Shown in pieces: positions 24,610 through 34,199 of a stretch of 64,000 bases of DNA. How positions within the stretch are numbered: position 1 is the first letter of the stretch; the number at the start of each line of letters is the position of its first letter. Below the pieces are notes generated by a model. The model did not search any database and was not told the DNA's origin. It worked only from the letters and a program-made list of their open reading frames with translations. Both the position numbers and the translations under genes were made by a program. The DNA comes from BOG-1155 sp050012495 (GTDB taxonomy: Bacteria; Desulfobacterota; Syntrophorhabdia; Syntrophorhabdales; WCHB1-27): assembly GCA_050012495.1 (NCBI GenBank), contig JBEKHB010000008.1:22982-86981 (forward strand), given 5' to 3'.

Positions 24610-25387
24610 TTACCCCCTCCGATACCTTTGGTCGATGATCCTTCTTTTTGCCGTTCCGGTAGTAAACCAGTTCTCTCCAACGAACCTTATGGGTGAAAGC
24701 TCAAGGTACCCCCCGGCAATGACGTCCCCGATGGCAGGTACCTTTTCCAATACCTTGAGGATCACCCCAGCCTCCGCTCTGTCTCCCCACTCGCCGAAGG
24801 CCGTAATCTCAAGACAAATCCTCGCTCCCTAAGGTGGCGAGCCTCGTCTCGTAGTTGAGAAGACCGGGCAGAGGGAAAAGGGCCTCATCCATGTCCGGCA
24901 GAGTCAAGACGACCCCATGACCAAAGTCGACCCTGCCATCCGACCTTCCGTTCACAATACTCAGCCGCCTCAGCGCAGACCCACAGGGGCAGGGCTCGGA
25001 GATGAGGCGGGCCACGTCCCCCGTAAGATACCGGATGAGAGGCATACCCTTCCTGGTGAGGGTGGTGAAGACGAGCTCGCCTGTCTCTCCGTCCGGAAGG
25101 GGCTCCCCCGTGCGGGGATCTATTACCTCGAAGTAGAGGCCGGCCTCGCGGAGATGGTATCCCTCGCGGGCCTCATATTCGCCGCCGCCGCCGCCCATCT
25201 CGGTCATGCCGTAATGGTTATAGACCTGACAGCCCCAGGCCGGGCCCAATTCGCTTACAATCGCCGCAGGCACATAGTCGGTGCTCAGGAGGACGCTCTT
25301 GATCATACCTTTCCCGATGGTTGACTCGGTCACAGCGAGCAATTCCTTTACCCTGTCCGGATCGTGAAGCATACTATTTGTCCTCAA
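24610..25387 (-). pseudogene. AMP-dependent CoA ligase, N-terminally truncated and frameshifted
   Basis: The reading frame from 25387 to 24809 encodes the C-terminal half of a phenylacetate-CoA-ligase-like protein: VLLSTDYVPAAI, YNHYGMTEMGGGGG, TGELVFTTLTRKGMPLIRYLTGD and CPCGSALRRLSIV. The first half with the ATP-binding loop is absent. Near 24815-24830 the frame is broken; after a one-base shift the sequence continues as ICLEITAFGEWGD and ends GTAKRRIIDQRYRRG at a TAA just before the next ATG, the expected ligase C-terminus. From memory this ligase type occurs in the Desulfovibrio gene group beside the mop homologue (DVU_1553 type). Either two real lesions or one lesion plus a sequencing error. 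Confidence 0.75.
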
Positions 25388-25595
25388 GGATTTGCTCGGC
25401 TTCCGCCATCTTGCCCGCCGCTATCTCCTCCGTGACTACTACGGCTCCGCAGCCGGGACATTTCAGAAGGTCAAGGGAAAAGACGCTGCCCAGGTACGTC
25501 ACCTGGACCTTACAGAGCTCCAGGGGGCGGTCGCACCGCCCGCAGAGCCAATTGCCCCCGCCCGCCTGTTCCTTCTCTTTCACTCCGATCCCCAA
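25374..25595 (-). CDS. Small zinc-ribbon/redox protein of the Mop cluster
   Basis: 73 residues with two Cys pairs, LCGRCDRPLELC and CPGCGAV, arranged as a zinc ribbon or small iron site. Such short proteins are found between the dicluster oxidoreductase and the CoA ligase in Desulfovibrio-type mop gene groups (DVU_1557 type, from memory). It overlaps the 3' end of the upstream oxidoreductase gene by 16 bases and the ligase remnant by 14 bases, so translation is coupled. Role unknown; possibly electron transfer. Confidence 0.7.
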   Translation of the reverse strand: MGIGVKEKEQAGGGNWLCGRCDRPLELCKVQVTYLGSVFSLDLLKCPGCGAVVVTEEIAAGKMAEAEQILEDK

Positions 25596-27847
25596 ACTTT
25601 CAACCCGGAACTATCTCCTATCTCCATCCGATGGCTATAGGCATTATGGATCCTAAAGGCGCTTCCCTCGTAGCTGTATTCGACCCAGTAGGTGACGTGG
25701 CCGAGTGTGAAAGATGCCAGCGACCGCCCGGACTCGGGGTTCACAAAGCGGTCTCGGCCTGTCTCGGCATGGTAGATCACCTTTTGTACATCTTCCCTCA
25801 GGATACGTCGTTCCTCCATGCGCTCCATTACCTCATCGGGTATATCGAGCAGGACGCTCTCGTATGCTTCCATGGTTCGCCGAGATCCTCCCCACAGGGA
25901 TCCGACAAGTCTCTCCTTGAGACGGTACCTGTTTTCGCGACGTTCCGACCAGCCGCACGGCCTTCGAGCAGCCGCATCCGTCTCTGGGGTGGAGAACAGT
26001 ACGTCGAGCACGTGCAAAACCCGTTTGCCCTCGACCGCGAGGGCGTTCCGGCACATGGCGCAGTAAGTCACATAGTCCGTCTCGCTCAAGCGTGCCCGTC
26101 TCGCAGCCACATCGCGCGCGAGGGGCGGGTTTGCCGTTGACATCAATCCGCCGTAGCCGCAGCATTCAGTCTCTGTACGGGAGAGGGAGAGTTCCTCTAA
26201 TGTACAGCCGCGCCGCGCGAGAAGGGATCGAACCGCGTCCTGCATGCCGGTCTCGTGCCTCGCGGTGCAGGGGTCGTGAACTGCCAGCCTTCGGGCGAGT
26301 GGGCTTTGGCGCGGACCCGACTGTTCCGATATGCCAGCCAGCGTATGCCAGAGCGATACTAGCTCTACTTGGGGGAGGCGCTCCTTGAAGATCCGGTAGC
26401 ACGTCGGGCATGCGACGATCAACACCGGCTGGCCGAGGCTGTTCCAGTCATGCTCCACCGCTCGTATCGCCTCTTCGAAAAGCCCGTCCCTGGCAGCCCA
26501 CTTCGCGGGCACGCCGCAGCAGCGCAGCATCAGCCCCGTCCCGCCGCCAAGGTTACCCCGAAGAAGGGCGTAGACCGAAAAGACATGCTCCGGGTAGACG
26601 CCGCTCAACTGACACCCGGGGAAGAAGACGAACCGCGAGACCTCTTTCCCCGGTTCGTGGCACGCCATGGCGGCCCGCTGGCCCATGGCCGAGGCCATGT
26701 CTTCTAGGGCGAATTCGTGGGCCGAAGCGGGCATCTTTCCCCGTCCCACCAGGCTCCTCCTCCCCTCCATGCATACCTGGGCCATGGAGAGGTCGTTGGG
26801 GCACGTGGCGGCGCACAGTCCGCAAAGACTGCAGGAATTGACCAGCCTCCTCGTGGCCCCATGGGCTCCCAGTACTACCGTCGCATCGTTGCTGATCTGG
26901 CGCACATACTGTTTCGGATAGGCCTTGAAACGCTCCAAAAAGAGGCAATTCTTTACGCACTCCATGCATTCGCACTGAATGCACCGCCCTGCCTCCGTCC
27001 GGGCCTCCTCGTCGCTGTAGCCGGATTCCGGGTGTTCCATCGGAAGGGCAGTACGAGGCGGGATGGACTCCAGGCTCGTATAGAGCCTGCTCTCGTAAGG
27101 GCCTTCACGTTCCCGGCCCGCGGCAGCCGATACCTTCTGGAGGTAGCGGTCGATAGATACGGCTGCCCGTCTGCCCTCGGCGACGGCGGAGATGGGTGAG
27201 TAACCCCGAAAAGGCTCACCCCCGATAAAGAGGCCGGATGCCGGAGGCACCAGAGGCGGCTCGGCCCCGCTGTCCAGGCCCAGATAGACGGCATCGAACA
27301 CCTTCAACCGGGAACCGCCGTCGATCAATTCGTGCAGGCGAACAGTCACGCCCAGCGTCTCGAGAACAGCCGTCTCCGCTTCAATGATCTGTCCCGGCAG
27401 GAGGTGCCACAGGGCAGATCCCAATTGGTCCCCCGGCTCGAAAAGGGTCACTCCGTAGCCTTTGAGCCTGAGATCCAGCGCAGCGGTAAGGCCGGAGAGA
27501 CCGCTTCCCACGACGGCCACGCGCTGCTCCTTTTGCGGCAGCGGGGCGCGGCGTCTCGTGATGTCGCCGCGCTTCACCACTGCCCGTTCCAGCTCGCCTA
27601 TAGAGATCGCTCCCCCTGCCTCGCCTCGTCTGCATACCTGCTCGCAGGGGTGGTCACAGATACGGCCCAATATACCGGGAAAGGGCATTGCCGCGGCAAG
27701 GACCTGGGCGGCCCGGTCCCAGTCGCCCGCCGCCGCCTTCCTGAGAAACGTCCTCACATCCACATGGATGGGGCAGCGGGCCGTGCAGGGCGGAGCTTCT
27801 TCCTGGATGCATCTATTCTCTAACTCGCGCCAGGATTTCTGATCCAT
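25580..27847 (-). CDS. Pyridine-nucleotide-disulfide-type oxidoreductase with two [4Fe-4S] clusters and CCG domains
   Basis: 755 residues in several modules. N-terminal Cys-rich GltD-like segment (CTARCPIHVDV ... CDHPCEQVC, about 20-70); FAD-binding VVGSGLSGLTAALDL near 110; a ferredoxin-like pair CIQCECMECVKNC and CSLCGLCAATCPND around 290-350; two CCG (HdrB-type) modules, FFPGCQLSG...RCCGVPAKW and HDPCTARH...ECCGYGGLM; and a C-terminal domain of unknown function with RFVNPESGR. It looks like an electron-transfer hub linking the aldehyde oxidoreductase to NAD(P)H, ferredoxin or a disulfide/heterodisulfide. ATG at 27847; 33 bases after the mop-like gene. The arrangement matches the mop neighbourhood of Desulfovibrio. 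Confidence 0.85.
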   Translation of the reverse strand: MDQKSWRELENRCIQEEAPPCTARCPIHVDVRTFLRKAAAGDWDRAAQVLAAAMPFPGILGRICDHPCEQVCRRGEAGGAISIGELERAVVKRGDITRRRAPLPQKEQRVAVVGSGLSGLTAALDLRLKGYGVTLFEPGDQLGSALWHLLPGQIIEAETAVLETLGVTVRLHELIDGGSRLKVFDAVYLGLDSGAEPPLVPPASGLFIGGEPFRGYSPISAVAEGRRAAVSIDRYLQKVSAAAGREREGPYESRLYTSLESIPPRTALPMEHPESGYSDEEARTEAGRCIQCECMECVKNCLFLERFKAYPKQYVRQISNDATVVLGAHGATRRLVNSCSLCGLCAATCPNDLSMAQVCMEGRRSLVGRGKMPASAHEFALEDMASAMGQRAAMACHEPGKEVSRFVFFPGCQLSGVYPEHVFSVYALLRGNLGGGTGLMLRCCGVPAKWAARDGLFEEAIRAVEHDWNSLGQPVLIVACPTCYRIFKERLPQVELVSLWHTLAGISEQSGPRQSPLARRLAVHDPCTARHETGMQDAVRSLLARRGCTLEELSLSRTETECCGYGGLMSTANPPLARDVAARRARLSETDYVTYCAMCRNALAVEGKRVLHVLDVLFSTPETDAAARRPCGWSERRENRYRLKERLVGSLWGGSRRTMEAYESVLLDIPDEVMERMEERRILREDVQKVIYHAETGRDRFVNPESGRSLASFTLGHVTYWVEYSYEGSAFRIHNAYSHRMEIGDSSGLKVWGSE

Positions 27848-27880
27848 CTACTCCGCCCGTGTTCGCGAAAGACTCCGCCC

Positions 27881-30607
27881 CTATCCCTTTGCCCTCAGTC
27901 CCGCCAGCACCTTCTCCGGGTAGGCGGGCAGTTTTGTTATGCGCACGCCGCAGGCATTGTAAATAGCATTGATGATCGCCGCGTGGGGGCTCGTGTTGGG
28001 AAGCTCTCCGCAGCCGCCTGCGCCAAAGGGGCCGTGAGGCCTCGGGGTCTGCTGGTAATGGAGCTCCAGATCATCGGGAATATCTTTGATAAAGGGGAAG
28101 CCTGCCCCCGTCATGGTGGAGTGCTTCTTGATATCTTCGAAATCCTCGCTTAAAGCATACCCGATGCCCTGGGCAAGACCGCCGTAGAGCTGGCCGTCTA
28201 CCGCAAGCCGGCTGCAGATGACGCCGACGTCGGCACATAAGGTCATCTTCAGCACCTTTGTCTTGCCTGTCTCCGTGTCTACCTCCACCTCTGCGAGGAA
28301 TACACCGTACTGATAGACAGAGAACGGATTACCCTGGCTCGTCTCTAAGTCAGGGGGCGTGGATGGCGTCGTATACTGGCCCACGTATTTCGTAGGGAGG
28401 TTCTCCGCCGTCATCTCGGCGTAGGTGCGGTATATCCCGTCGGGTTTGCGCATTGCATTGACGAGCAGCTCGCAGGCAGCTTTGATAGCCTGCCCCGTGA
28501 CGACCTGCTGTCTGCTTGCCCCGGAAGGTCCACTCATGGGAGCCCGGCTCATATCGTTCATGACGAGCCTGATCCTCTCCGGCGGAATTGCCAGAGGCCG
28601 CAGGGCCTCGTGGGCGGTTATCATGGTGCCCACATCGCCACCCTGGCCCGGGTCTTCCCAGCAGTCGTAGATAGTCACCCCTTCCGCTGTCAGCTCGGCC
28701 CATGCTTCCGAGGCATCAGGCCCGTCCGTGCCGCAGCCGTACAGACCTACCGATACGCCGACTCCGCGTCTTTTGGCAGGCGTCGATTCCTTCTTTGCCC
28801 GTTCCAGGGCCGCCTTGTAAAGAGGGCGCATCATGTCGATGAGGCCGGGCAGGGCGATCACATCAGGTGCACAGCCCGAAGGGGTCGTATCCCCTTCCCG
28901 GTAGACGTTTTTGTACCTGAGTTCCAAGGGGTCCATCCCGATCTTTTCCGCCAGCTCGTCTATGAGCACTTCGGAAGCGAACTCGCTCTGCGGCGCGCCG
29001 AAGGCCCTCCAGGCGCAGCCCCAGGAATGGTTCGTGCAGACCGTCCGTCCTTCTCCGCGAATATTCTGGATATGGTAACCGGCGCCTATGTTCTGGGCGC
29101 CGCGCAGGGTAACGGCATCCCCGAACTCGGCGTAAGCACCATGGTCAACGCTCCAGTCGCTCTCCATCGCCAGGAGCCTGCCGTCCTTATCGGCAGCCAT
29201 CTTGAGCGTGATAAAGAAGGGGGAGCGTTTTCCTGTATAGGTCTGCTGCTGATACCAGTCGTATTTCAGGACCACGGGCCTTCCCATGGCCATGCAGGCT
29301 ACCCCGAGGAGTGCTTCCGAGGTAGGGCTCAGCTTGTACCCGAACATGCCCCCCACGCCCGGCGGATTCAGGACGATCAGCTTGTCGGGCGCGATACCGA
29401 TACCCGGCTGGATCATGGCATAGTGGAGATGGAGGGCGGTCGACTTTGAGTAGATGAAGAGCACGCCGTTATCATCCATATAGGCGAGACCCACGTCGGG
29501 CTCTATGACCATATGGGGCTGCCGCTGTGTGTAGAAATCATCTTCCACCACGTAAGGCGCCGTTGCCATGATCGGCTTCGTGTCCGCGCCTTTCACGTTC
29601 TTGATCGTGAAGTAGACGTTGGGGGTGCCGGGGTGGATCTCCATGGCGTCGGGGGCCATGGCCGCAGGGGCGCTCATATAGGCAGGCAGTTCTTCGAGGT
29701 CCACTTTCACTTTGTCTGCGGCAGCTCTGGCATGGGCCTCCGTATCGGCGCAGACGATGGCAATGGCGTCGCCGTATTGAAAGATCTTCTCCTCGCACAG
29801 GATAGGCCGGTCCATGCCGTCGCCCTTGTTCGTCGGCATGTTGACCAGTCCGAAGATGCGGTTGGTGCCTTTCACATCTTTGTGGGTGAGGACCCTGGCT
29901 ACCCCGGGCATCTTCTCCGCCTCACTGGTGTCAATGGAGAGGATTCTGGCATGGGACACCCTGGCCTGGGTGAGGGCGAGGTACAGGGCATCCTTGGGCA
30001 GCTTGAGCCCCAGATCCGCTCCGTAATCGAGGGTGCCCGTTACCCGCGCCACGGCAGTCGGCCTGGGATGCTTCGTGCCCCAGATCTTTCCGTCTGCGGG
30101 CATCTTGAAGGCCAAGTTCTCCGCCTTCAGCTCGCCCAGGATCACCCTGGCCGCATCCATGACCGCATCGACACAGGGCTTATACCCGGTGCACCGGCAG
30201 GCGTTGCGGTGTTTCTGGAACCAGTCTCGTACTTCTTCGCGGGTCGGGTTTTGATTTTCGTCCAGCAGACCCTTGGCGGAGACGATGAAACCGGGCGTGC
30301 AGAATCCGCACTGGGCGCCGTTATGGACGATCCAGGCAACCTGCAGGGCATGCAGGTTCTGTGGCGTGCCGACGCCTTCGATGGTCGTCACGGCAGCACC
30401 ATCGGGGACATCCTTCATCTTCGTAATACAGGACCGGATCACCTTCCCGTTCATGATCACGGAACAGGCGCCGCACTCGCCCTTGCCGCAGCCCACCTTC
30501 GTGCCCGTGAGAAAGAGATTCTCCCTGAGCACGTCGGCCAGATTGGCATCGGGATCAGCCATAACCGTTTTTTCCAAGCCGTTGACGTTAAGAATCTTTC
30601 TGATCAT
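27881..30607 (-). CDS. mop: Molybdenum aldehyde oxidoreductase (Mop type)
   Basis: 908 residues, one longer than Desulfovibrio gigas MOP as I recall it. The single chain carries both [2Fe-2S] domains and the molybdenum domain and no FAD domain. Cys40, 45, 48 and 60 and Cys100, 103, 137 and 139 hold the clusters, with the same numbering as the D. gigas enzyme. The catalytic loop GAGGCGELPNTSPH contains Glu868. It oxidises aldehydes to acids in the cytoplasm and passes electrons to a ferredoxin or flavodoxin, here probably to the dicluster protein encoded next. GGGGGG lies upstream of the ATG. It is the first gene of the minus-strand cluster; an AT-rich leader with TATAAA and TTATAT precedes it. 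Confidence 0.93.
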   Translation of the reverse strand: MIRKILNVNGLEKTVMADPDANLADVLRENLFLTGTKVGCGKGECGACSVIMNGKVIRSCITKMKDVPDGAAVTTIEGVGTPQNLHALQVAWIVHNGAQCGFCTPGFIVSAKGLLDENQNPTREEVRDWFQKHRNACRCTGYKPCVDAVMDAARVILGELKAENLAFKMPADGKIWGTKHPRPTAVARVTGTLDYGADLGLKLPKDALYLALTQARVSHARILSIDTSEAEKMPGVARVLTHKDVKGTNRIFGLVNMPTNKGDGMDRPILCEEKIFQYGDAIAIVCADTEAHARAAADKVKVDLEELPAYMSAPAAMAPDAMEIHPGTPNVYFTIKNVKGADTKPIMATAPYVVEDDFYTQRQPHMVIEPDVGLAYMDDNGVLFIYSKSTALHLHYAMIQPGIGIAPDKLIVLNPPGVGGMFGYKLSPTSEALLGVACMAMGRPVVLKYDWYQQQTYTGKRSPFFITLKMAADKDGRLLAMESDWSVDHGAYAEFGDAVTLRGAQNIGAGYHIQNIRGEGRTVCTNHSWGCAWRAFGAPQSEFASEVLIDELAEKIGMDPLELRYKNVYREGDTTPSGCAPDVIALPGLIDMMRPLYKAALERAKKESTPAKRRGVGVSVGLYGCGTDGPDASEAWAELTAEGVTIYDCWEDPGQGGDVGTMITAHEALRPLAIPPERIRLVMNDMSRAPMSGPSGASRQQVVTGQAIKAACELLVNAMRKPDGIYRTYAEMTAENLPTKYVGQYTTPSTPPDLETSQGNPFSVYQYGVFLAEVEVDTETGKTKVLKMTLCADVGVICSRLAVDGQLYGGLAQGIGYALSEDFEDIKKHSTMTGAGFPFIKDIPDDLELHYQQTPRPHGPFGAGGCGELPNTSPHAAIINAIYNACGVRITKLPAYPEKVLAGLRAKG

Positions 30608-30659
30608 GTGCCCCCCTTTTTTATTAGTTTTTTATATGTCAGTAAAGATATAATAAACC

Positions 30660-31065
30660 AAAGAGGTCCATATTGGTAGTTTTTTGTTCGTTTTGGTAGG
30701 TGTTAGGAGTGCAACTCTTTACGAGGCTTCTCTGTCTAACTGCAAGGTGATATATATAGCCACTGCAACGGGGGGCGTATGGAAGCTTGAGTCACTTGCA
30801 GCGACAAGCGGCACCTTTCTGGCCCCCGCAGCTTTTGACGAAGCTTGGCTTGCCTAGTTATTTTGCGGATTCCGCGACGCCCGGCGATATCACGGTGACC
30901 TTTAACGGAAAGAATTTTACCTCTGCCGAGCCCTTGGTGACTAATGGAATTTCCTGGGTTAGCCGCAGCGGTGGGTATATTGAAGCTCCGGCGACGGTTC
31001 CCATCCCCCCGGCCCTCATGCTCTTTGCCCCGGGCTTTTTGAGGGTGGGTCAGGGACGTAGTTGA
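30660..31065 (+). pseudogene. PEP-CTERM anchor protein remnant, frameshifted
   Basis: Reading from about 30787 the frame gives ITVTFNGKNFTSAEPLV and SRSGGYIEAPATVPIPPALMLFAPGF, which resembles the C-terminal sorting signal of exosortase (PEP-CTERM) substrates: V-P-x-P followed by a hydrophobic run. The usual GLxGLxxxRRR end is lost by a frame change at the very end (GFLRVGQGRS). Upstream, another frame from about 30660 gives a plausible N-terminal part (VIYIATATGGVWKLESLA) that stops at a TAG near 30858. The gene is thus at least twice frame-broken and lacks a signal peptide. No exosortase gene is in the window. Confidence 0.45.
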
Positions 31066-31179
31066 CCAACGTGACTTGTTCTCCCCTGCGGTAACGAATG
31101 CCACTTCAAATTTCCATCATTTTCACCGGTCCTCGTGTCGAGCACTTCAGGAAGTACGCAAGACCCTGATGAACCACTT

Positions 31180-32211
31180 TTATTTTCGCGCAAGAACCCT
31201 TGATAGTGCTATTATGCGCTTTTGACTCTCTATGCTCAGGTATATGAACGTATCCGGGCCTTGATCGGCTATAGTCTTCTTGAACCTCCGCGCCCTGGAA
31301 GTGATCTTTTTCCCCCTCCGAAGCGACCGCCGTGCGAGGCGACGAAACCACGCGTCTTGGGAGTCCGTCATCTGCTCTATGATCGGCTCGGCTTGAGGAA
31401 CGTCGCCTATCCTTCCCAAGGCCCGGCCAGCGTCCTCAAGGTGAACTTCAGAGAGCTTCCCGGTATATTTCGTTACATGCTTAAGGGCAGCGGTAAGATT
31501 TTCTATAAGTCTGTAGCTTTTCCGGTGTAAGGCTACCTCAAGGGCTTGTCTATAAGTTTCCTTATCCACGATATGAGTACAATCTACCCACATCAAGGCC
31601 AGTTCCGCAGCTACCGTGAACGGGTGGCCGTATTCTTCTATACCCCCGATGAGACAATGGTTGTGAGGTAACTCTTCACCGATCAGCATGCCGCTCTTTC
31701 TCGGTTCCCATTCTTTCCTGTAGACCAGCCAGAGAGCCGGATATTTCCTCTTCACCTTCTTTCTGAACGCGTGCATTACCGCCGTGTTCAATTCCGCCCT
31801 TTCCTTTTGCGCTTTTCCGATCATCGCAAGATCGCAGAAGGTGAAATCCTGCCAAAGGGTAGGGTGTTGACCCCCCGGAATCCTACCCACCATCTTTCGA
31901 TAGTTGCTCGCTGACTTATTCGAGAACTCCGTGATTTTGCCCCTCTTGATACAAGACGATTTTCCCGGCACTATCTTTTTGTTTTGCGTTCTTATTTCTA
32001 CGTATCCGGGAAAGAGATTTAAGTGACGGCCAAATATGGCACTTTTACAAGCAGTGCCGTCCGGAGGGGCAGCAGAAGGCTTATGAAGGCTGTAGTTTGA
32101 TTTTCGTACCTGTTCACCGGCATCGGCCCGGCCCCCGTGCTCATCCTTCCGCGCGGGAGGCCGGAGCCTTGGCGAATATTGACAGCCTGACTTTTTACAC
32201 TGTTCGCTCAC
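31180..32211 (-). CDS. HUH-endonuclease-like replication (Rep) protein
   Basis: 343 residues. The middle part resembles rolling-circle replication initiators: a KEWEPRKSGM segment followed by ELPHNHCLIGG, where H-N-H is the metal-binding HUH motif, preceded by a helix with AELNTAVMHAFRKKVKRKYP. The C-terminal 130 residues are basic and helical and unlike anything I recognise. A catalytic tyrosine is likely in QALEVALHRKSYRLIENL but cannot be proven. The start is a GTG at 32211; the first 110 residues are low in family features and the true start may be internal (for example ATG for MVGRIPGG). An isolated Rep gene on the chromosome points to an integrated plasmid or phage remnant. Confidence 0.55.
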   Translation of the reverse strand: MSEQCKKSGCQYSPRLRPPARKDEHGGRADAGEQVRKSNYSLHKPSAAPPDGTACKSAIFGRHLNLFPGYVEIRTQNKKIVPGKSSCIKRGKITEFSNKSASNYRKMVGRIPGGQHPTLWQDFTFCDLAMIGKAQKERAELNTAVMHAFRKKVKRKYPALWLVYRKEWEPRKSGMLIGEELPHNHCLIGGIEEYGHPFTVAAELALMWVDCTHIVDKETYRQALEVALHRKSYRLIENLTAALKHVTKYTGKLSEVHLEDAGRALGRIGDVPQAEPIIEQMTDSQDAWFRRLARRSLRRGKKITSRARRFKKTIADQGPDTFIYLSIESQKRIIALSRVLARK

Positions 32212-33020
32212 CCGCCCCCCTGTCCTTGGGACGGGCCGCGAGAGTTATTGTGTCTCGCGTGCCCGCCCGCGGGCAGGGGGAGGCTATCACTTCTATTTCA
32301 CTTCTAAAGTGTCCGGAAACCGAGGAAAGAGAAGGGGGGAGTAGGGTTCTAATCCCTCTCCCTCCGCCATATTTCCCCTTATTTTCTCACAATTATGGCA
32401 TCAAAAAACACGCAGGTAAGACGCAGGTTGAAAAAAAAGGGCCGCCCCCCTTTCAGGAGACGGTCCTCCGTGCTCGCATAGACCCGGCCTCAATCCTGAA
32501 GGACCTCGGGACGGGCCGAGGATCGGGCAGCCGAACGCACGACCTCCGTCGGACGGTGTACCCCTCCAGACCCTTCGAACTCCGCTCTACGGGGCGCCTA
32601 CGCGTCCGGCCTGCCGGAAGATCGCCGTCGAGCCGAGGTAAAGGCCCTCAGCGCGCCCCTGACAGCCGGCGAGCTCCCGCCACCTCTATGCCCTGGAGAA
32701 TCCCGCACAGCCTTCAGCCCATGACTAAAAGGGGATAACCTGTAACCCTTCCGGTATCCTCGAAGTCGCGGCACAGAGGCGCCTACGCGACGGGAATCCC
32801 TGCGAAATGGGTTCATCCGTTGTACAGAAAGTTTCTTCCTGCAATGGAGCTAATGAAATTGTTCTTGCACATGCTACCTCATAGATGGTAATCAATAAAG
32901 GGCAGACCTTCTTTGGGGGTGCCTTAAGTCAAGGATAAGGATTTGATCCTCAATGGTACCGATGCGGGCTCCGGCTAGGCCCGCGGTCGATGAAGGACGA
33001 TGAGACACGGAGTCGGATAG
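32212..33020. other. 809-base region without a recognisable gene
   Basis: GC-rich in the middle (32470-32680), with no frame that resembles a known protein; the open frame on the plus strand through 32738 has no homology-like features or ribosome site. It contains the tRNA-Ser 3' fragment at 32342-32369 and, at about 32965-32986, an inverted repeat GCGGGC-N9-GCCCGC without a T-run, shortly before the protease-like gene. Confidence 0.5.
32342..32369 (+). other. tRNA-Ser 3'-end fragment, possible attachment site
   Basis: The bases form a T-arm (TAGGG, loop TTCTAAT, CCCTC), the 3' acceptor strand TCCCTCC, a discriminator G and an encoded CCA. It matches the 3' end of bacterial tRNA-Ser except that the T-loop reads TTCTAAT instead of TTCGAAT. 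No matching 5' half (GGAGGGA...) or anticodon arm lies upstream at the required distance, so it is not a functional tRNA. Such fragments are left where integrative elements use a tRNA 3' end as attachment site. Confidence 0.5.
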
Positions 33021-34172
33021 ATGTACACATGGCTACCATTAAGCTCCACCGCTGACCTCGCTCAAATCGAGACTTATATTTCAAATGAATATGGGCCGGC
33101 ACGCGTCGCAAGAAAGCTCGCTGATGGGATATCGAACGCGGTGAAGGCCGTCCTTATAGAGGAGAACTATATAGATAAAGATTATCGAAGCACTTACTAC
33201 AACTTCTACTCGAAGAAGGGACAGCGCTACCGTGCGGACTGTGTGCGTTTGCATTTTTTCGATGGAACCGTGACGTTCGACGGGAAGGCACTCAGGTTGG
33301 CGAGCTCCGTAGACCAGTACCTCACTCATCATTATTTTGGGTACATGGTTCTGCGTCCGACCGGCATCGTGACAATCGGCCGTACGGTTCTTTCGCCGGA
33401 TGTGAGAAGTGGTGCGAGAGGGCGCATCATTACCGCGAAACATAAAGTTCACATTCTTGGATATAAGCTGGAGGTTGATGGGTTTCCATCAATGGATCAG
33501 CACCATGACATAGCAGTATGTGCCCACGTGGCGTGTTGGTCGGTTCTTCGACACTACAGTGAGCGGTACAATATTTATCGTGAGTTTCTTACGCACGACA
33601 TTACGATGATGGCGCAGGAATTCGATCCTGGCGGTCTGGTTCCGTCCAAGGGACTGCAGGTCTCGCATGCGGAACGCGTTTTTCAGGAGGCGGGCACATT
33701 TCCCGTTCTTATCGCCCGTCGGAAAGATGTGAAGCCCGATGCTTCCTTCTACCGGCAGCTGATTGCTTATGTCGAATCAGGTTTTCCGCTCTTTGCGGCG
33801 ATGCAGTCTAAACAGCATGCGGTCGCAATCATCGGATATGAGTGGCGGACGGCCCCCAAGAAAGCGGTTCGCGGAATGAAGTATGCCTGGGACGAAGTCC
33901 AATCCCTTGCCGTTGTCGACGACAACAGCCTCCCTTATCTGTCGATTCCGATCGACGGTGGTACACCTTATTCCGCTGAGGATGTTGACTCCTTTATCGT
34001 GGCTCTACCGGAAAAAGTGTTTTATCCGGCGGATGCAGTCGACAGACTGGCACCAACGCTTTTTAAACTGCGTCGTCTTGTTGATCTGCCGGCGAAGGAA
34101 AATACCATCATTCGCTACTTCATAACAACGGGCTCCGGATTCCGGCAGTTTGTGCGGAGCAGAGAATCCTAA
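33021..34172 (+). CDS. Papain-fold cysteine-protease-like protein of unknown function
   Basis: 383 residues without a named family that I can recall. The second half has the layout of papain-like/C39-like peptidases: IAVCAHVACWSVLRHY with Cys172-Trp173 as candidate nucleophile, then about 94 residues later QHAVAIIGYEW with His266, and AVVDDNSLPYL with Asp300-Asp301-Asn302 as third triad residue. The N-terminal 150 residues are a separate alpha/beta domain. No signal peptide. GGAG lies eight bases before the ATG. It is followed by two short genes and a helix-turn-helix gene on the other strand, flanked by repeats, an arrangement typical of accessory or defence cassettes. Function is not known; the triad is an inference from spacing. 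Confidence 0.6.
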   Translation: MYTWLPLSSTADLAQIETYISNEYGPARVARKLADGISNAVKAVLIEENYIDKDYRSTYYNFYSKKGQRYRADCVRLHFFDGTVTFDGKALRLASSVDQYLTHHYFGYMVLRPTGIVTIGRTVLSPDVRSGARGRIITAKHKVHILGYKLEVDGFPSMDQHHDIAVCAHVACWSVLRHYSERYNIYREFLTHDITMMAQEFDPGGLVPSKGLQVSHAERVFQEAGTFPVLIARRKDVKPDASFYRQLIAYVESGFPLFAAMQSKQHAVAIIGYEWRTAPKKAVRGMKYAWDEVQSLAVVDDNSLPYLSIPIDGGTPYSAEDVDSFIVALPEKVFYPADAVDRLAPTLFKLRRLVDLPAKENTIIRYFITTGSGFRQFVRSRES

Positions 34173-34199
34173 TTTGACCCAAAGCTCTTGGAAACGATC

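Noticed and set aside
24800..24840. TGA ending the ligase fragment as a selenocysteine codon
   Set aside because: The ligase homology continues in a different frame, so a frameshift explains it better; no hairpin after the TGA.
32097..32738. Plus-strand open frame of 213 codons
   Set aside because: No ribosome site, no recognisable domain, spans the tRNA-like fragment and a region of unusual composition.
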